DNA of 43,636 bases from Blautia faecis (lineage in GTDB: Bacteria > Bacillota > Clostridia > Lachnospirales > Lachnospiraceae): positions 1 through 43,636 of the forward strand of contig NZ_JAJCIA010000034.1 of assembly GCF_020554845.1 (NCBI RefSeq). Reading direction: 5' to 3'. A model generated the notes under the pieces. It was given only the letters and a program-made list of their open reading frames with translations, was not told where the DNA came from and made no database searches. This document shows, one piece after another, positions 9,597-17,939 of the stretch; the first letter of the stretch is position 1, and the number at the start of each line of letters is the position of its first letter. A program made the position numbers and the translations under genes.

Positions 9597-10586
9597 ATGC
9601 CTGCCAGTGATATTGGAATTGACCTGGGAACCAGAAACAGTCAGGTATATTCCACTGGACGGGGGCTGGTAGTCAGTGAGCCGTCTATAGTGGTTTATGA
9701 TAAGAACTCAGAGAAAATAAAAGCAATCGGTGAGGAAGCCAGACAGATGACCGGACATGTTTCATCAAATATGGAAGTAATCCGGCCAATCCGCCAGGGA
9801 GTGATCGTAGATTATACGGTTATGGAGAAGATGCTGAAGTATTTCATTTCCAAGGCAATGGGTCGCCATGCCTTTCGAAAGCCTAGAATCAGTATCTGTA
9901 TCCCCAGCGGAACCACAGAGATTGAAAGAAAGGCAGTAGAGGAAGCTACTTATCAGGCCGGAGCAAGGGAAGTGTTTCTTGTGGAAGAGCCGATTGCAGC
10001 TGCAATTGGTGCCGGAGTAGATGTGACGAAGCCTTTTGGTAATCTGATTGTGGATATAGGAGGCGGAACCACTGATGTTGCCGTGATTTCCATGGCTGGC
10101 TCTGTTGTGTCTGCTTCCGTAAAGGTTGCCGGAGATAATTTCGACCAGGCAATCATGAGCTATGTGAGAAAAAATCACAGCCTTTTTATTGGGGAAGAGG
10201 CCGCTGAGAACATAAAAATAAAAATCGGAACTGCCTGCCAGGAAGCATCTCCGCGGATGCTGGAGGTAAAAGGCAGAAATGTGATCACCGGACTTCCCAA
10301 GGTTGTAACTCTGACTTCAGAAGAAATCCGTATTGCATTGAGGGATGCTACCAATCAGATTGTGGAGACTGTGCACGGAGTGCTTGAGAAAACTCCGCCG
10401 GAACTGGCTGCAGATATTGTAGACAGAGGAATTGTTCTCACAGGTGGCGGAGCATTGCTCCATGGAATGGACACCCTCATTGAGCAGAAGACCGGCGTAA
10501 GCACTCTGACTGTGCAGGATGCTATGTCTGCGGTTGTGGTGGGAACCGGTAAATATGCGGAAGTAATTACCAGGATGGAAGAATAA
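9597..10586 (+). CDS. mreB: MreB/Mbl-type rod-shape actin homologue
   Basis: MreB proteins polymerise on the inner membrane face and guide the elongation peptidoglycan machinery. The 329-residue product has the actin-fold motifs: phosphate 1 DIGIDLGTRNSQVY at residues 4-17, phosphate 2 DIGGGTTDVAVIS, and the adenosine motif LTGGGALLHGMD. EEPIAAAIGAG is also typical. The frame is open upstream to 9495, but ATG 9597 has GAAAGGGG before it and gives the normal N-terminus. There is no mreC or mreD neighbour, so this is a stand-alone paralogue of the Mbl/MreBH kind; which one cannot be settled by reading. Flanked by repair genes rather than division genes. Confidence 0.9.
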   Translation: MPASDIGIDLGTRNSQVYSTGRGLVVSEPSIVVYDKNSEKIKAIGEEARQMTGHVSSNMEVIRPIRQGVIVDYTVMEKMLKYFISKAMGRHAFRKPRISICIPSGTTEIERKAVEEATYQAGAREVFLVEEPIAAAIGAGVDVTKPFGNLIVDIGGGTTDVAVISMAGSVVSASVKVAGDNFDQAIMSYVRKNHSLFIGEEAAENIKIKIGTACQEASPRMLEVKGRNVITGLPKVVTLTSEEIRIALRDATNQIVETVHGVLEKTPPELAADIVDRGIVLTGGGALLHGMDTLIEQKTGVSTLTVQDAMSAVVVGTGKYAEVITRMEE

Positions 10587-10688
10587 TCTGATTGCTTTGA
10601 AAAGCGTAAACAGTAACATATAATTTGGCTATTCTGTTTTGCAAAAGATAAAATATTATGTAAACTATAATGAAAAGGGTACTGCGTT

Positions 10689-10765
10689 CTAGAGCGTGTT
10701 TGAAAAAGGCTTTCTGCAAAGTGGGGCGTGCAGATTGCGGGAATACTTCTTCAAACACATTCTAG
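10689..10765 (+). mobile_element. MITE-like inverted-repeat element, copy 2 (77 bp)
   Basis: Bounded by CTAGAGCGTGTTTGAA at the left and TTCAAACACATTCTAG at the right. The interior matches the left end of copy 1 (GGCTTTCTGCAA) joined directly to its right end (GTGCAGATTGCGGGAAT), as expected for an internally deleted derivative. It lies in the mreB-recD2 gap, ending 40 bp before the recD2 start, so it will be in the recD2 leader if transcription starts upstream (an AT-rich stretch with TATAAT lies at about 10666). Confidence 0.8.
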
Positions 10766-10805
10766 CAGTGCCCTTTGGTTAGTGCTGGCGGCAGGAGAAG
10801 AACAA

Positions 10806-13082
10806 ATGAGTGAGAAAGTTACAGGCTATATAGATCATGTCATATTCCGTAATGATGAAAATGGATATACAGTTATGGTTCTTAAGACCGCGGATTCAGA
10901 GGAAGAGCTGACTTGTGTAGGAACATTTCCTGACGTTACACAGGGTGTGACCATTGAAGCTGAGGGACAGTTTTCCCAGCATCATATATACGGCAGACAA
11001 TTTAATATCCAGTCTTATGCGGAAAAGGCACCAGAGGACACCCAGGCTATGGAACGTTATCTGGGTTCCGGAGCGATTAAAGGGGTAGGTGCAGCACTTG
11101 CTGCCAGAATTGTGCGGTGTTTTGGCGAGGATACCCTTAGAATAGTGGAAGAAGAACCGGAAAGGCTGGCGGAAGTCAAGGGAATCAGTGAGAAGAAAGC
11201 CAGAGAGATTGCAGTACAGGTGACTGAGAAGGCAGATATGCGAAAAGCCATGATGTTTCTGCAGAAATATGGCATTTCCCTGAATCTTGGAGCAAAGATA
11301 TATCAGAAATATGGTCAGTCCGTATACAGTGTGCTTCAGGAGAATCCCTATCGTCTGGCAGATGATATCTCGGGAGTTGGCTTTAAAATTGCAGACACCA
11401 TTGCGTCACGTATTGGTATACATGCAGATTCAGATTACAGGATCCGCAGCGGTATGATGTATACTCTTCTCCAAGCTTCAGGGGAAGGACATGTATATCT
11501 TCCGAAGGACGAACTGTTTGACAGAGCTTCCCAGCTGCTTCAGGTAGATGTTTCTTATATGGAGAAACATCTGATGGATATGGCAATTGACCGGAAAGTT
11601 GTTTTAAAAGAGAATGACAGAGAGGTACTGGTTTATCCAAGCCAGTATTACCGCTTGGAACTGAATACAGCAAGAATGCTCACTGAATTAAATATCCGTT
11701 ATCCACAGAATGAGCAGATGATGGAGCGAAGAATTGCCCAGATTGAGAAAGAAACAGGAACTGTTTTGGAGGAAATGCAGAAGAAGGCTGTTGTAGAGGC
11801 TGCTGGAAATGGCCTTTTTGTACTTACAGGAGGACCAGGTACCGGTAAAACTACCACGATCAATGCAATTATTCGTTTTTTCGAGGGCGAAGGCGCAACT
11901 CTTCGTCTGGCAGCACCTACAGGACGCGCAGCCAAGCGAATGACAGAAGCTACAGGTTATGAAGCACAGACAATACATCGGCTTCTGGAATTGAACGGTG
12001 TGCCGGATGAGGATGGCAGAGAGTCTCAGGGTGTTCATTTTGAACGGAATGCAGAGAATCCGCTGGATACAGATGTAATTATTATTGATGAGATGTCTAT
12101 GGTGGATATTTTTCTTATGCATTCACTGCTTCTTGCGGTGACTGCGGGAACCAGGATCATTCTGGTAGGAGATGAGAACCAGCTGCCAAGTGTAGGTCCT
12201 GGAAATGTGCTGCGGGATATTATTCAAAGCGGCGTTTTTCCAGTAGTAGAACTGAAGAAAATTTTCAGGCAGGCCTCTCACAGTGATATTGTAGTAAATG
12301 CACACAAGATCCATAACGGAGAGCAGGTTTCCCTTGATAACAAAAGCCGCGATTTCTTTTTCCTGAAGAGATATGATGCCGATATTATTATCCGCGTGGT
12401 CATCGCACTGATTCAGGAGAAACTGCCGAAGTATGTGGATGCAAGACCTTTTGAAATACAGGTTCTGACTCCAATGCGAAAGGGGCTTCTGGGCGTAGAG
12501 AGGATGAACCAGATCTTACAGAGATACCTGAATCCACCAGAATCAGGTAAAAAAGAGAAAGAAATTGGAGACCGGCTTTTCCGTGAGGGAGACAAGGTTA
12601 TGCAGATTCGGAACAACTATCAGCTGGAATGGGAAGTCCGGGGGAAATACGGAATTCCTGTAGAAGAAGGGGTGGGCGTATTTAATGGAGATACTGGCAT
12701 TCTGAAGGAAATCAATGAATTTGCAGAGACTGCCACTGTGGAATTTGAGGATGGCCGTTTCGCTGACTATTCTTTTAAGCAGCTGGAAGAATTGGAACTT
12801 GCCTATGCTATAACCATACATAAATCCCAGGGCTCAGAATATCCGGCAGTTATTCTGCCGCTCCTTTCCGGCCCCAAGATGCTGATGAACCGCAATCTTT
12901 TGTATACAGGTGTTACAAGAGCACGGAAATGTGTTACTGTAGTTGGAAGTGAGGAGACTTTCGGGGAGATGATCCGCAATGAGAAGCAACAGAAACGTTA
13001 CAGCTCTCTTTGGGCAAGGATACAGGAACTTTCTGGATCTGTTGTATCCAAGACGGTGTCCTCTGTGTCACAGGATTCTTAG
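10806..13082 (+). CDS. recD2: RecD2-type ATP-dependent helicase (RecD/TraA family)
   Basis: RecD2 is a 5'-3' SF1B DNA helicase acting in repair and replication-fork maintenance without RecBC. The 758-residue protein has the N-terminal OB-like domain (VTGYIDHVIFRNDENGYTV), helix-hairpin-helix segments around residues 80-200 (AIKGVGAALAARI, LAEVKGISEKKA), Walker A GGPGTGKT at 342-349, Walker B IIIDEMSMVD, VGDENQLPSVGPG (motif III) and a C-terminal UvrD-like motif YAITIHKSQGSEYPAVI. The frame opens at 10728, inside the MITE copy, but ATG 10806 has AGGAG at 10793-10797 and gives the family N-terminus. The last 104 bp overlap the next gene in another frame. Confidence 0.95.
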   Translation: MSEKVTGYIDHVIFRNDENGYTVMVLKTADSEEELTCVGTFPDVTQGVTIEAEGQFSQHHIYGRQFNIQSYAEKAPEDTQAMERYLGSGAIKGVGAALAARIVRCFGEDTLRIVEEEPERLAEVKGISEKKAREIAVQVTEKADMRKAMMFLQKYGISLNLGAKIYQKYGQSVYSVLQENPYRLADDISGVGFKIADTIASRIGIHADSDYRIRSGMMYTLLQASGEGHVYLPKDELFDRASQLLQVDVSYMEKHLMDMAIDRKVVLKENDREVLVYPSQYYRLELNTARMLTELNIRYPQNEQMMERRIAQIEKETGTVLEEMQKKAVVEAAGNGLFVLTGGPGTGKTTTINAIIRFFEGEGATLRLAAPTGRAAKRMTEATGYEAQTIHRLLELNGVPDEDGRESQGVHFERNAENPLDTDVIIIDEMSMVDIFLMHSLLLAVTAGTRIILVGDENQLPSVGPGNVLRDIIQSGVFPVVELKKIFRQASHSDIVVNAHKIHNGEQVSLDNKSRDFFFLKRYDADIIIRVVIALIQEKLPKYVDARPFEIQVLTPMRKGLLGVERMNQILQRYLNPPESGKKEKEIGDRLFREGDKVMQIRNNYQLEWEVRGKYGIPVEEGVGVFNGDTGILKEINEFAETATVEFEDGRFADYSFKQLEELELAYAITIHKSQGSEYPAVILPLLSGPKMLMNRNLLYTGVTRARKCVTVVGSEETFGEMIRNEKQQKRYSSLWARIQELSGSVVSKTVSSVSQDS

Positions 13083-13719
13083 GAGCAGCCATCAGTTGAT
13101 CTGTCTGGACTGTGCCGGAGATTTAAGACCTGTATCGGGGCCACGGTGTTACAAATGCGGAAAACCGGTAAATGGAGATGAAGAATACTGCAGGGACTGC
13201 GGCGCCCATCCAGGCGCTTTTGACCAGGGACGCGGGATTTTTCTCTATGATGACCGGATGAGATACTCTATAATGAAATATAAATATTTTGGTTGTCAGG
13301 AATACAGCCGCTTTTATGGAAAAGCATTGTATATTTACGGAAAAGATATGCTTGCATTATGGAAGCCGCAGATAATCATTCCGGTTCCGCTTCATAGAAG
13401 AAAACAGCGCATAAGAGGGTTTAATCAAGCTGAACTTCTGGCGAAAGAACTGTCCCGTTATGCTGGGATTCCTGTAGATACTGCTATTCTAAAAAAGTGC
13501 CATGCTACCCGATCACAGAAAAAACTGGATGCGGCTGAAAGAAAGAAGAATCTTCAAAAAGCTTTTCAGGTTGTAGGAAATCCTGCAGGAATGCGTATCT
13601 TGCTTATTGATGATGTATATACTACTGGAAGTACCATGGATGTGCTGGCAAAGCTTCTGCTGGAAAAGGGAGCATCCCATGTATATTTTCTCACGCTGTG
13701 TATTGGAAACAACAGGTAA
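12979..13719 (+). CDS. comF: ComF-family phosphoribosyltransferase-like protein with zinc finger
   Basis: ComFC-type proteins join an N-terminal four-Cys zinc finger to a type I phosphoribosyltransferase fold and take part in DNA uptake or handling. The 246-residue product shows CPLCHRIL, CLDC, CYKC and CRDC in its first 75 residues and the PRPP loop ILLIDDVYTTGST at 207-219. The start at ATG 12979 lies inside recD2: the first 104 bp code for both proteins. The overlap seems real because LLYPRRCPLC, the conserved ComF beginning, lies in the overlapped part and no later start would keep it. GGGGAG about ten bases upstream may serve as ribosome site; coupling to recD2 translation is likely. Confidence 0.88.
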   Translation: MRSNRNVTALFGQGYRNFLDLLYPRRCPLCHRILRSSHQLICLDCAGDLRPVSGPRCYKCGKPVNGDEEYCRDCGAHPGAFDQGRGIFLYDDRMRYSIMKYKYFGCQEYSRFYGKALYIYGKDMLALWKPQIIIPVPLHRRKQRIRGFNQAELLAKELSRYAGIPVDTAILKKCHATRSQKKLDAAERKKNLQKAFQVVGNPAGMRILLIDDVYTTGSTMDVLAKLLLEKGASHVYFLTLCIGNNR

Positions 13720-13727
13720 AAAAATAC

Positions 13728-13756
13728 TTTTCATGGCATGGGATATATGATACAAT
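13728..13756 (+). promoter_or_regulatory. Possible promoter for the cdaA operon
   Basis: TTTTCA (13728-13733), 17 bp, TACAAT (13751-13756), four and five matches to consensus respectively, 55 bp before the next gene. It could drive the 13812-17566 block independently of recD2-comF. Confidence 0.4.
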
Positions 13757-13811
13757 CATCCTGTATGAGTATAGCTTTTCAGCTTTAAAAGAAACGCATA
13801 AGGAGCCATTT

Positions 13812-14246
13812 ATGATAAACGAAGAAAAAGTAAAGATAATGGACCGGCTTGCTGTATATGAGAAACAGGAAGGCAGAAAGTATCTTCCAGTAAGCAAGTA
13901 CTACAGGAGTGACTATATTGGTCTGGCGCTGATTAAGAATTTCTTTCTTGTAACAATTGGATATGGATTGATACTGGCTGTGATTGCAGCGTATAATTTG
14001 GAATATCTGCTGGATAATGTGCACAAGATGGATCTGATCTCTCTTGGAGTTGTAGTCCTGGGGGGATATATAGGGATATTGGTATTATATTCTGTGCTGA
14101 CATATATCCAGTACACTGTGAAGTACCATAAGGCGAAGAAGAGTGTAAAACAGTATTACACTCAGCTGACGAAATTAGAGAAAATCTATACTCGTGAAGA
14201 AAAGAAATTCGCAGGACGTGAAATGTCAGGAGGATATAGAAAATGA
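13812..14246 (+). CDS. Unrecognised protein with two membrane segments
   Basis: A 144-residue protein I cannot assign. It starts MINEEKVKIMDRL, has an amphipathic N-terminal region (1-40), two hydrophobic segments (about 42-62 and 75-98), and a basic, probably helical C-terminus ending REMSGGYRK. ATG 13812 has AGGAG at 13801-13805; the frame is open further upstream, but that part is not protein-like. Its stop codon overlaps the next ATG (ATGA), so the two membrane proteins are translationally coupled, and both precede cdaA. The context suggests a role at the membrane with CdaA/CdaR, but that is inference only. Confidence 0.8.
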   Translation: MINEEKVKIMDRLAVYEKQEGRKYLPVSKYYRSDYIGLALIKNFFLVTIGYGLILAVIAAYNLEYLLDNVHKMDLISLGVVVLGGYIGILVLYSVLTYIQYTVKYHKAKKSVKQYYTQLTKLEKIYTREEKKFAGREMSGGYRK

Positions 14247-15361
14247 CAGCATTACTTGAGTTAAAGCAGAAAATAAAAGAAATATACGGACAGTATGAAA
14301 TGTATATCCTGCCTGTAATGAAGTTTGTTCTTGCACTGGTTTATTTCCTGTGGATCAATGCGAATATGGGATATATGTCTCGCCTGAATAATGTATTTTT
14401 AGTACTGATCCTGGCATTGATCTGTTCCATTTTGCCGTCTTCCGCTATGATGTATATTGGTTTTGTGCTGATCCTTGTTCACAGTTATGCACTTGGAATT
14501 GAAATTGCGGCATTTATGCTTGTTCTGATCCTTCTGATGATGATCTTTTTCCTGAGGTTCAGTGGTGAACAGAATGTAACATTTGTATTTACACCGCTTT
14601 CCTTTGCATTCAGCCTTCCGGCATTACTTCCTATTGGAAGCGGACTTATGGAGAGCAGTTTATCTGCAATTCCGGCTGGCTGCGGTGTGGTTATGTATTA
14701 TTTTATCCGTTTTTTAAGATCACAGTCAACAATTCTTGTGAATCCGGATCTGGAGATGACAGATAAGCTGCAGATCATGGCTGACGGTCTGGTACAGAAC
14801 TGGGGAATGTGGATTGCAGTTGTTGCTTTTGTAGCAGTTATCCTTCTGGTACATCTGATCCGTACCCGCTCTTTTGATCATGCATGGAGGATATCTATTA
14901 TTACAGGCGGTGTTGCCTATGTGTTTATAATGCTTGTTGGAAGTTTTGGAATGAACCTGAATGCAACTGTTGCAATGGTTCCGCTTCTGATCTGTACGAT
15001 TGCAGCTGTTCTCCTGGCACTTGTGCTTGAGTTCTTTGCATTTGGAGGAGATTACAGCCGTGCAGAGCGTCTGGAGTATGAGGATGATGAGTACTTCTAT
15101 TATGTAAAAGCAGTTCCCAAGGCTTCTGTTGCAACTTCCGAGAGAAGTATTAAGAAAATAAATGCAGAACCTGTTCGTGAAGAGCGCAAGGCAGAGGACA
15201 ACTCTGGTACTTATGCCAATCCAATCTTCCGACAGGATGAGAAGCCTAAAAGAAAGAAAGCTTCTCCAGCAGCAGACAGAAAGCCAAGACAGGCAGAGAA
15301 ACCTGCTGCTAAGGATATTGATTTTGAAAAAAAGCTTGAAGAATCTCTTAAAGATCTTTAA
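14243..15361 (+). CDS. Unrecognised polytopic membrane protein with basic cytoplasmic tail
   Basis: This 372-residue protein has about nine hydrophobic segments between residues 18 and 272 (for example MKFVLALVYFLWINANMGY and FVLILVHSYALGIEIAAFML) and then a charged, Lys/Glu/Ala-rich tail (about 273-372) with proline, which should be cytosolic. I know no function for it. It begins within the stop codon of the preceding gene (ATGA) with GGAGG upstream, and ends 44 bp before cdaA. No transporter signature or catalytic motif is evident. The coupled pair plus cdaA-cdaR form one probable operon. Confidence 0.85.
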   Translation: MTALLELKQKIKEIYGQYEMYILPVMKFVLALVYFLWINANMGYMSRLNNVFLVLILALICSILPSSAMMYIGFVLILVHSYALGIEIAAFMLVLILLMMIFFLRFSGEQNVTFVFTPLSFAFSLPALLPIGSGLMESSLSAIPAGCGVVMYYFIRFLRSQSTILVNPDLEMTDKLQIMADGLVQNWGMWIAVVAFVAVILLVHLIRTRSFDHAWRISIITGGVAYVFIMLVGSFGMNLNATVAMVPLLICTIAAVLLALVLEFFAFGGDYSRAERLEYEDDEYFYYVKAVPKASVATSERSIKKINAEPVREERKAEDNSGTYANPIFRQDEKPKRKKASPAADRKPRQAEKPAAKDIDFEKKLEESLKDL

Positions 15362-15405
15362 GGTTACTGCTTGGCAGTGAATGGTAACAAAGAAAGGAGT
15401 ACACT

Positions 15406-16293
15406 ATGCAGGATATGGCAGTCAGATTATCAGGATATTTGTCAAAACTCTCCCTGCCCAGTCTGGGAGTAACAGACATACTGGAGATTGCCCTGATTTC
15501 CTTCTTTATCTATCAGTTTATGGTGTGGATCAAGTTTACCCGCGCTTATACTCTGTTGAAGGGAATTCTGATAGTACTCCTTTTTATTTTATTTGCATAT
15601 GTGTTGAAAATGAATACGATCCTCTGGATCATTAAGAATCTTTCTACTATACTTCTTACCAGTGTTGTTGTTATTTTCCAGCCAGAACTTCGGAAAATGC
15701 TGGAGCAGCTGGGACAGAAGAAGTTTATGGCTTCTATTTTCCCTTTGGATGCCGGCAAAGAGGTACAGGAAAGGTTTACAGATAAAACAATCAATGAGCT
15801 TGTGAAGGCATGTTTTGACATGGGAGAAGTAAGAACTGGCGCATTGATCGTCATTGAGCAGAATATCCGCTTAAGTGAATATGAGCGCACAGGAATCAAT
15901 GTGGATGCAGTTCTTACAAGTCAGCTCCTGATCAATATTTTTGAACATAATACACCACTCCATGATGGCGCTGTCCTGGTGCGTGGCAATCGAATTGTAG
16001 CAGCTACCTGTTATCTGCCTCTTTCCGATAATATGGAGCTGAGCAAACAGCTTGGAACCAGACACAGAGCTGGTGTGGGAATTAGTGAAGTAAGTGATTC
16101 CCTGACAATTATTGTTTCAGAAGAAACCGGGCAGGTGTCCATGGCCCAGAACGGACAGCTCAGCAGAGGTCTTACCAGTGCTGAACTGAGATCTGCATTG
16201 ATCAAGGCTCAGAATAAAAAGGTTGTAACTAACAGTAAACTGCGTCATCTGTTGAAAGGAAGAATGAGACATGAAGAAGACAAAGCTGACTAG
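15406..16293 (+). CDS. cdaA: Diadenylate cyclase CdaA (c-di-AMP synthase, DAC domain)
   Basis: CdaA makes cyclic di-AMP from two ATP at the membrane, controlling potassium and osmolyte uptake and wall homeostasis. The 295-residue protein has three N-terminal membrane helices (about 25-105) and a C-terminal DAC domain with the catalytic DGA motif at 187-189 (LHDGAVL) and RHR at 219-221 (TRHRAGVG). Start ATG 15406 follows AGGAG. It overlaps cdaR by 23 bp, the conserved cdaA-cdaR pairing; glmM, often third in this operon, is not present here. Confidence 0.97.
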   Translation: MQDMAVRLSGYLSKLSLPSLGVTDILEIALISFFIYQFMVWIKFTRAYTLLKGILIVLLFILFAYVLKMNTILWIIKNLSTILLTSVVVIFQPELRKMLEQLGQKKFMASIFPLDAGKEVQERFTDKTINELVKACFDMGEVRTGALIVIEQNIRLSEYERTGINVDAVLTSQLLINIFEHNTPLHDGAVLVRGNRIVAATCYLPLSDNMELSKQLGTRHRAGVGISEVSDSLTIIVSEETGQVSMAQNGQLSRGLTSAELRSALIKAQNKKVVTNSKLRHLLKGRMRHEEDKAD

Positions 16294-17566
16294 GAATTTT
16301 ACCTTGAAGATCATGTCTGTTTTCATCGGATTTCTGATCTGGTTTATTGTGGTAAATGTGGACAATCCGGTATCCAGTAAAAGTATCACCATTGCCGGAG
16401 AAAATGTAGAACTCCAGAATACGGCTTATGTGGATAGTGCAAACATGATGTGTATGCAGGATGATGATCCGGATCCTATAAGGGTTACAATCACAGGAGA
16501 GAGAAGACTTCTTTCCAGGATTACTCAGACCAATATAACCTTGACGGCAGATCTGCAGCAGGCAGGAAGCCTTGATACAGATCCGGTTATGGTTCCAATC
16601 ACTGCCTCCTGTCCGGGAATCAGCCCCGAGAATATTAAAGTGACACCACAGTATCTCAGTGTCAGACTGGAAGAAAAAGTAACACAGGAGTTTCTGGTTA
16701 ATGTAAATTACGGTTCCAGCCAGCCGGGCAAGGGCTACGAGGTTGGTTCCCAGACTGCAAGTCCGGAGAAAGTTAAAATTACAGGTCCGAAATCTCTTGT
16801 GAATAAAATTGATAAAGTAAATGCGACCGTTGATGTTGATGGCCGAACAAAGGATTTTTCCGAAGAGGCAGAACTGAATATTATTGATAAGAATCAGGAC
16901 AGTCTTGCCGGAAGAATGGCTTATCTCACCATAGATAATACCAAAGTTGTTGTTACAACTAAATTTTGGAAGATTCGCACAGGCGTTAATATTGGTGCGG
17001 ACTATGTAGGTGTGCCGGCAGATGGCTATCAGGTGGAGAGTGTGACTACTGTTCCGGATACTGTAAGTATTGCGGGAACAGATGAGGCATTGGAGACTCT
17101 GAAGCAGAATGACAACACGATCTGGATAGGCGGTACTGATATTGATATTACAGGAGAGACAACTGATATTGAGAAGAAAGTCAGTCTGAAAGATGTGCTT
17201 CCTGAGGATGTGAAGCTGACAAGCGGAACCAGTGAGGACGTTTGGGTGAAGGTAAGTATTTTACCTATTGGAAGTCATTCATATGGTCTTCCCTCCAATC
17301 AGGTTACGGTAGATAACCTTGCTGATAATCTTCTGGTAACATTTGGAACAGATAAGATTGAAATCCGCGTGAAAGCAACAGCTGGAGAGCTTGATGACTT
17401 TAATCTTGACGAAGTGAAAGCTTCTGTTGATCTGAAGGATATGGAAGTAGGAAGCTATCAGATCCCTGTGACTGTGAAGCTGCCTAAGGGATTTGAACTT
17501 CTGGATGATGTGGTTGCAGATGTGACTATATCAGAAGTTTCCAATTCAGATACTAATAATGAATGA
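16271..17566 (+). CDS. cdaR: CdaR, YbbR-domain regulator of diadenylate cyclase
   Basis: CdaR is an anchored extracytoplasmic protein that modulates CdaA activity. The 431-residue product has an N-terminal membrane anchor (about 10-30, KIMSVFIGFLIWFIVVNVD) followed by roughly four YbbR-like beta domains, each beginning with a pattern such as TITGERRLL, KITGPKSLVNKID or SIAGTDEALETL. Its start lies inside the end of cdaA in another frame, so translation is coupled. The tail after the last YbbR repeat is short. Function follows from the family and the linkage to cdaA. Confidence 0.95.
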   Translation: MKKTKLTRNFTLKIMSVFIGFLIWFIVVNVDNPVSSKSITIAGENVELQNTAYVDSANMMCMQDDDPDPIRVTITGERRLLSRITQTNITLTADLQQAGSLDTDPVMVPITASCPGISPENIKVTPQYLSVRLEEKVTQEFLVNVNYGSSQPGKGYEVGSQTASPEKVKITGPKSLVNKIDKVNATVDVDGRTKDFSEEAELNIIDKNQDSLAGRMAYLTIDNTKVVVTTKFWKIRTGVNIGADYVGVPADGYQVESVTTVPDTVSIAGTDEALETLKQNDNTIWIGGTDIDITGETTDIEKKVSLKDVLPEDVKLTSGTSEDVWVKVSILPIGSHSYGLPSNQVTVDNLADNLLVTFGTDKIEIRVKATAGELDDFNLDEVKASVDLKDMEVGSYQIPVTVKLPKGFELLDDVVADVTISEVSNSDTNNE

Positions 17567-17573
17567 GCTGTTG

Positions 17574-17602
17574 TTTACGGATAACGTTTGGCGAAATATA
17601 TT
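17574..17602 (+). promoter_or_regulatory. Possible promoter for the HPr and L,D-transpeptidase genes
   Basis: TTTACG (17574-17579), 17 bp, TATATT (17597-17602), 41 bp before the HPr start. Four and five matches to consensus. Confidence 0.4.
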
Positions 17603-17643
17603 GCCATGGATCTAGAGAACAGCAGCAATAAGGGAGAGAAACT

Positions 17644-17907
17644 ATGGTAAGTGAGAAAGTAAGGGTGAACAATCCTTCCGGCCTTCATTTACGACCGGCA
17701 GGCATTCTTTGTAAGGAAGCTATGAAATATAAATCTCTTATAACATTTCAGTATGGTCAGGGGTCTGCCAATGCCAAAAGCGTGCTCAGTGTTCTGGGCG
17801 CGTGTGTGAAATGTGGTGATGAGATTACTATATTTTGCGAAGGCGAGGACGAAACAGAGGCTTTAAGAAATCTTGTAACTGTTATCAACAATGGTTTAGG
17901 AGAATAA
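17644..17907 (+). CDS. HPr-family phosphocarrier protein
   Basis: An 87-residue HPr-fold protein. HPr carries phosphate from enzyme I to sugar-specific EII proteins and, phosphorylated on Ser46, acts in catabolite control. Here the active His15 is present (SGLHLRPAG) and so is Ser46 (ANAKSVLSVLG), so both phosphorylations are possible in principle. There is no ptsI or EII gene nearby; the neighbour 32 bp downstream is a cell-wall enzyme. It could be the main HPr of the cell or a second, regulatory copy; the sequence cannot decide. Confidence 0.9.
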   Translation: MVSEKVRVNNPSGLHLRPAGILCKEAMKYKSLITFQYGQGSANAKSVLSVLGACVKCGDEITIFCEGEDETEALRNLVTVINNGLGE

Positions 17908-17939
17908 GATTTACAACGTTACAATAGGGAGGCATAAAA

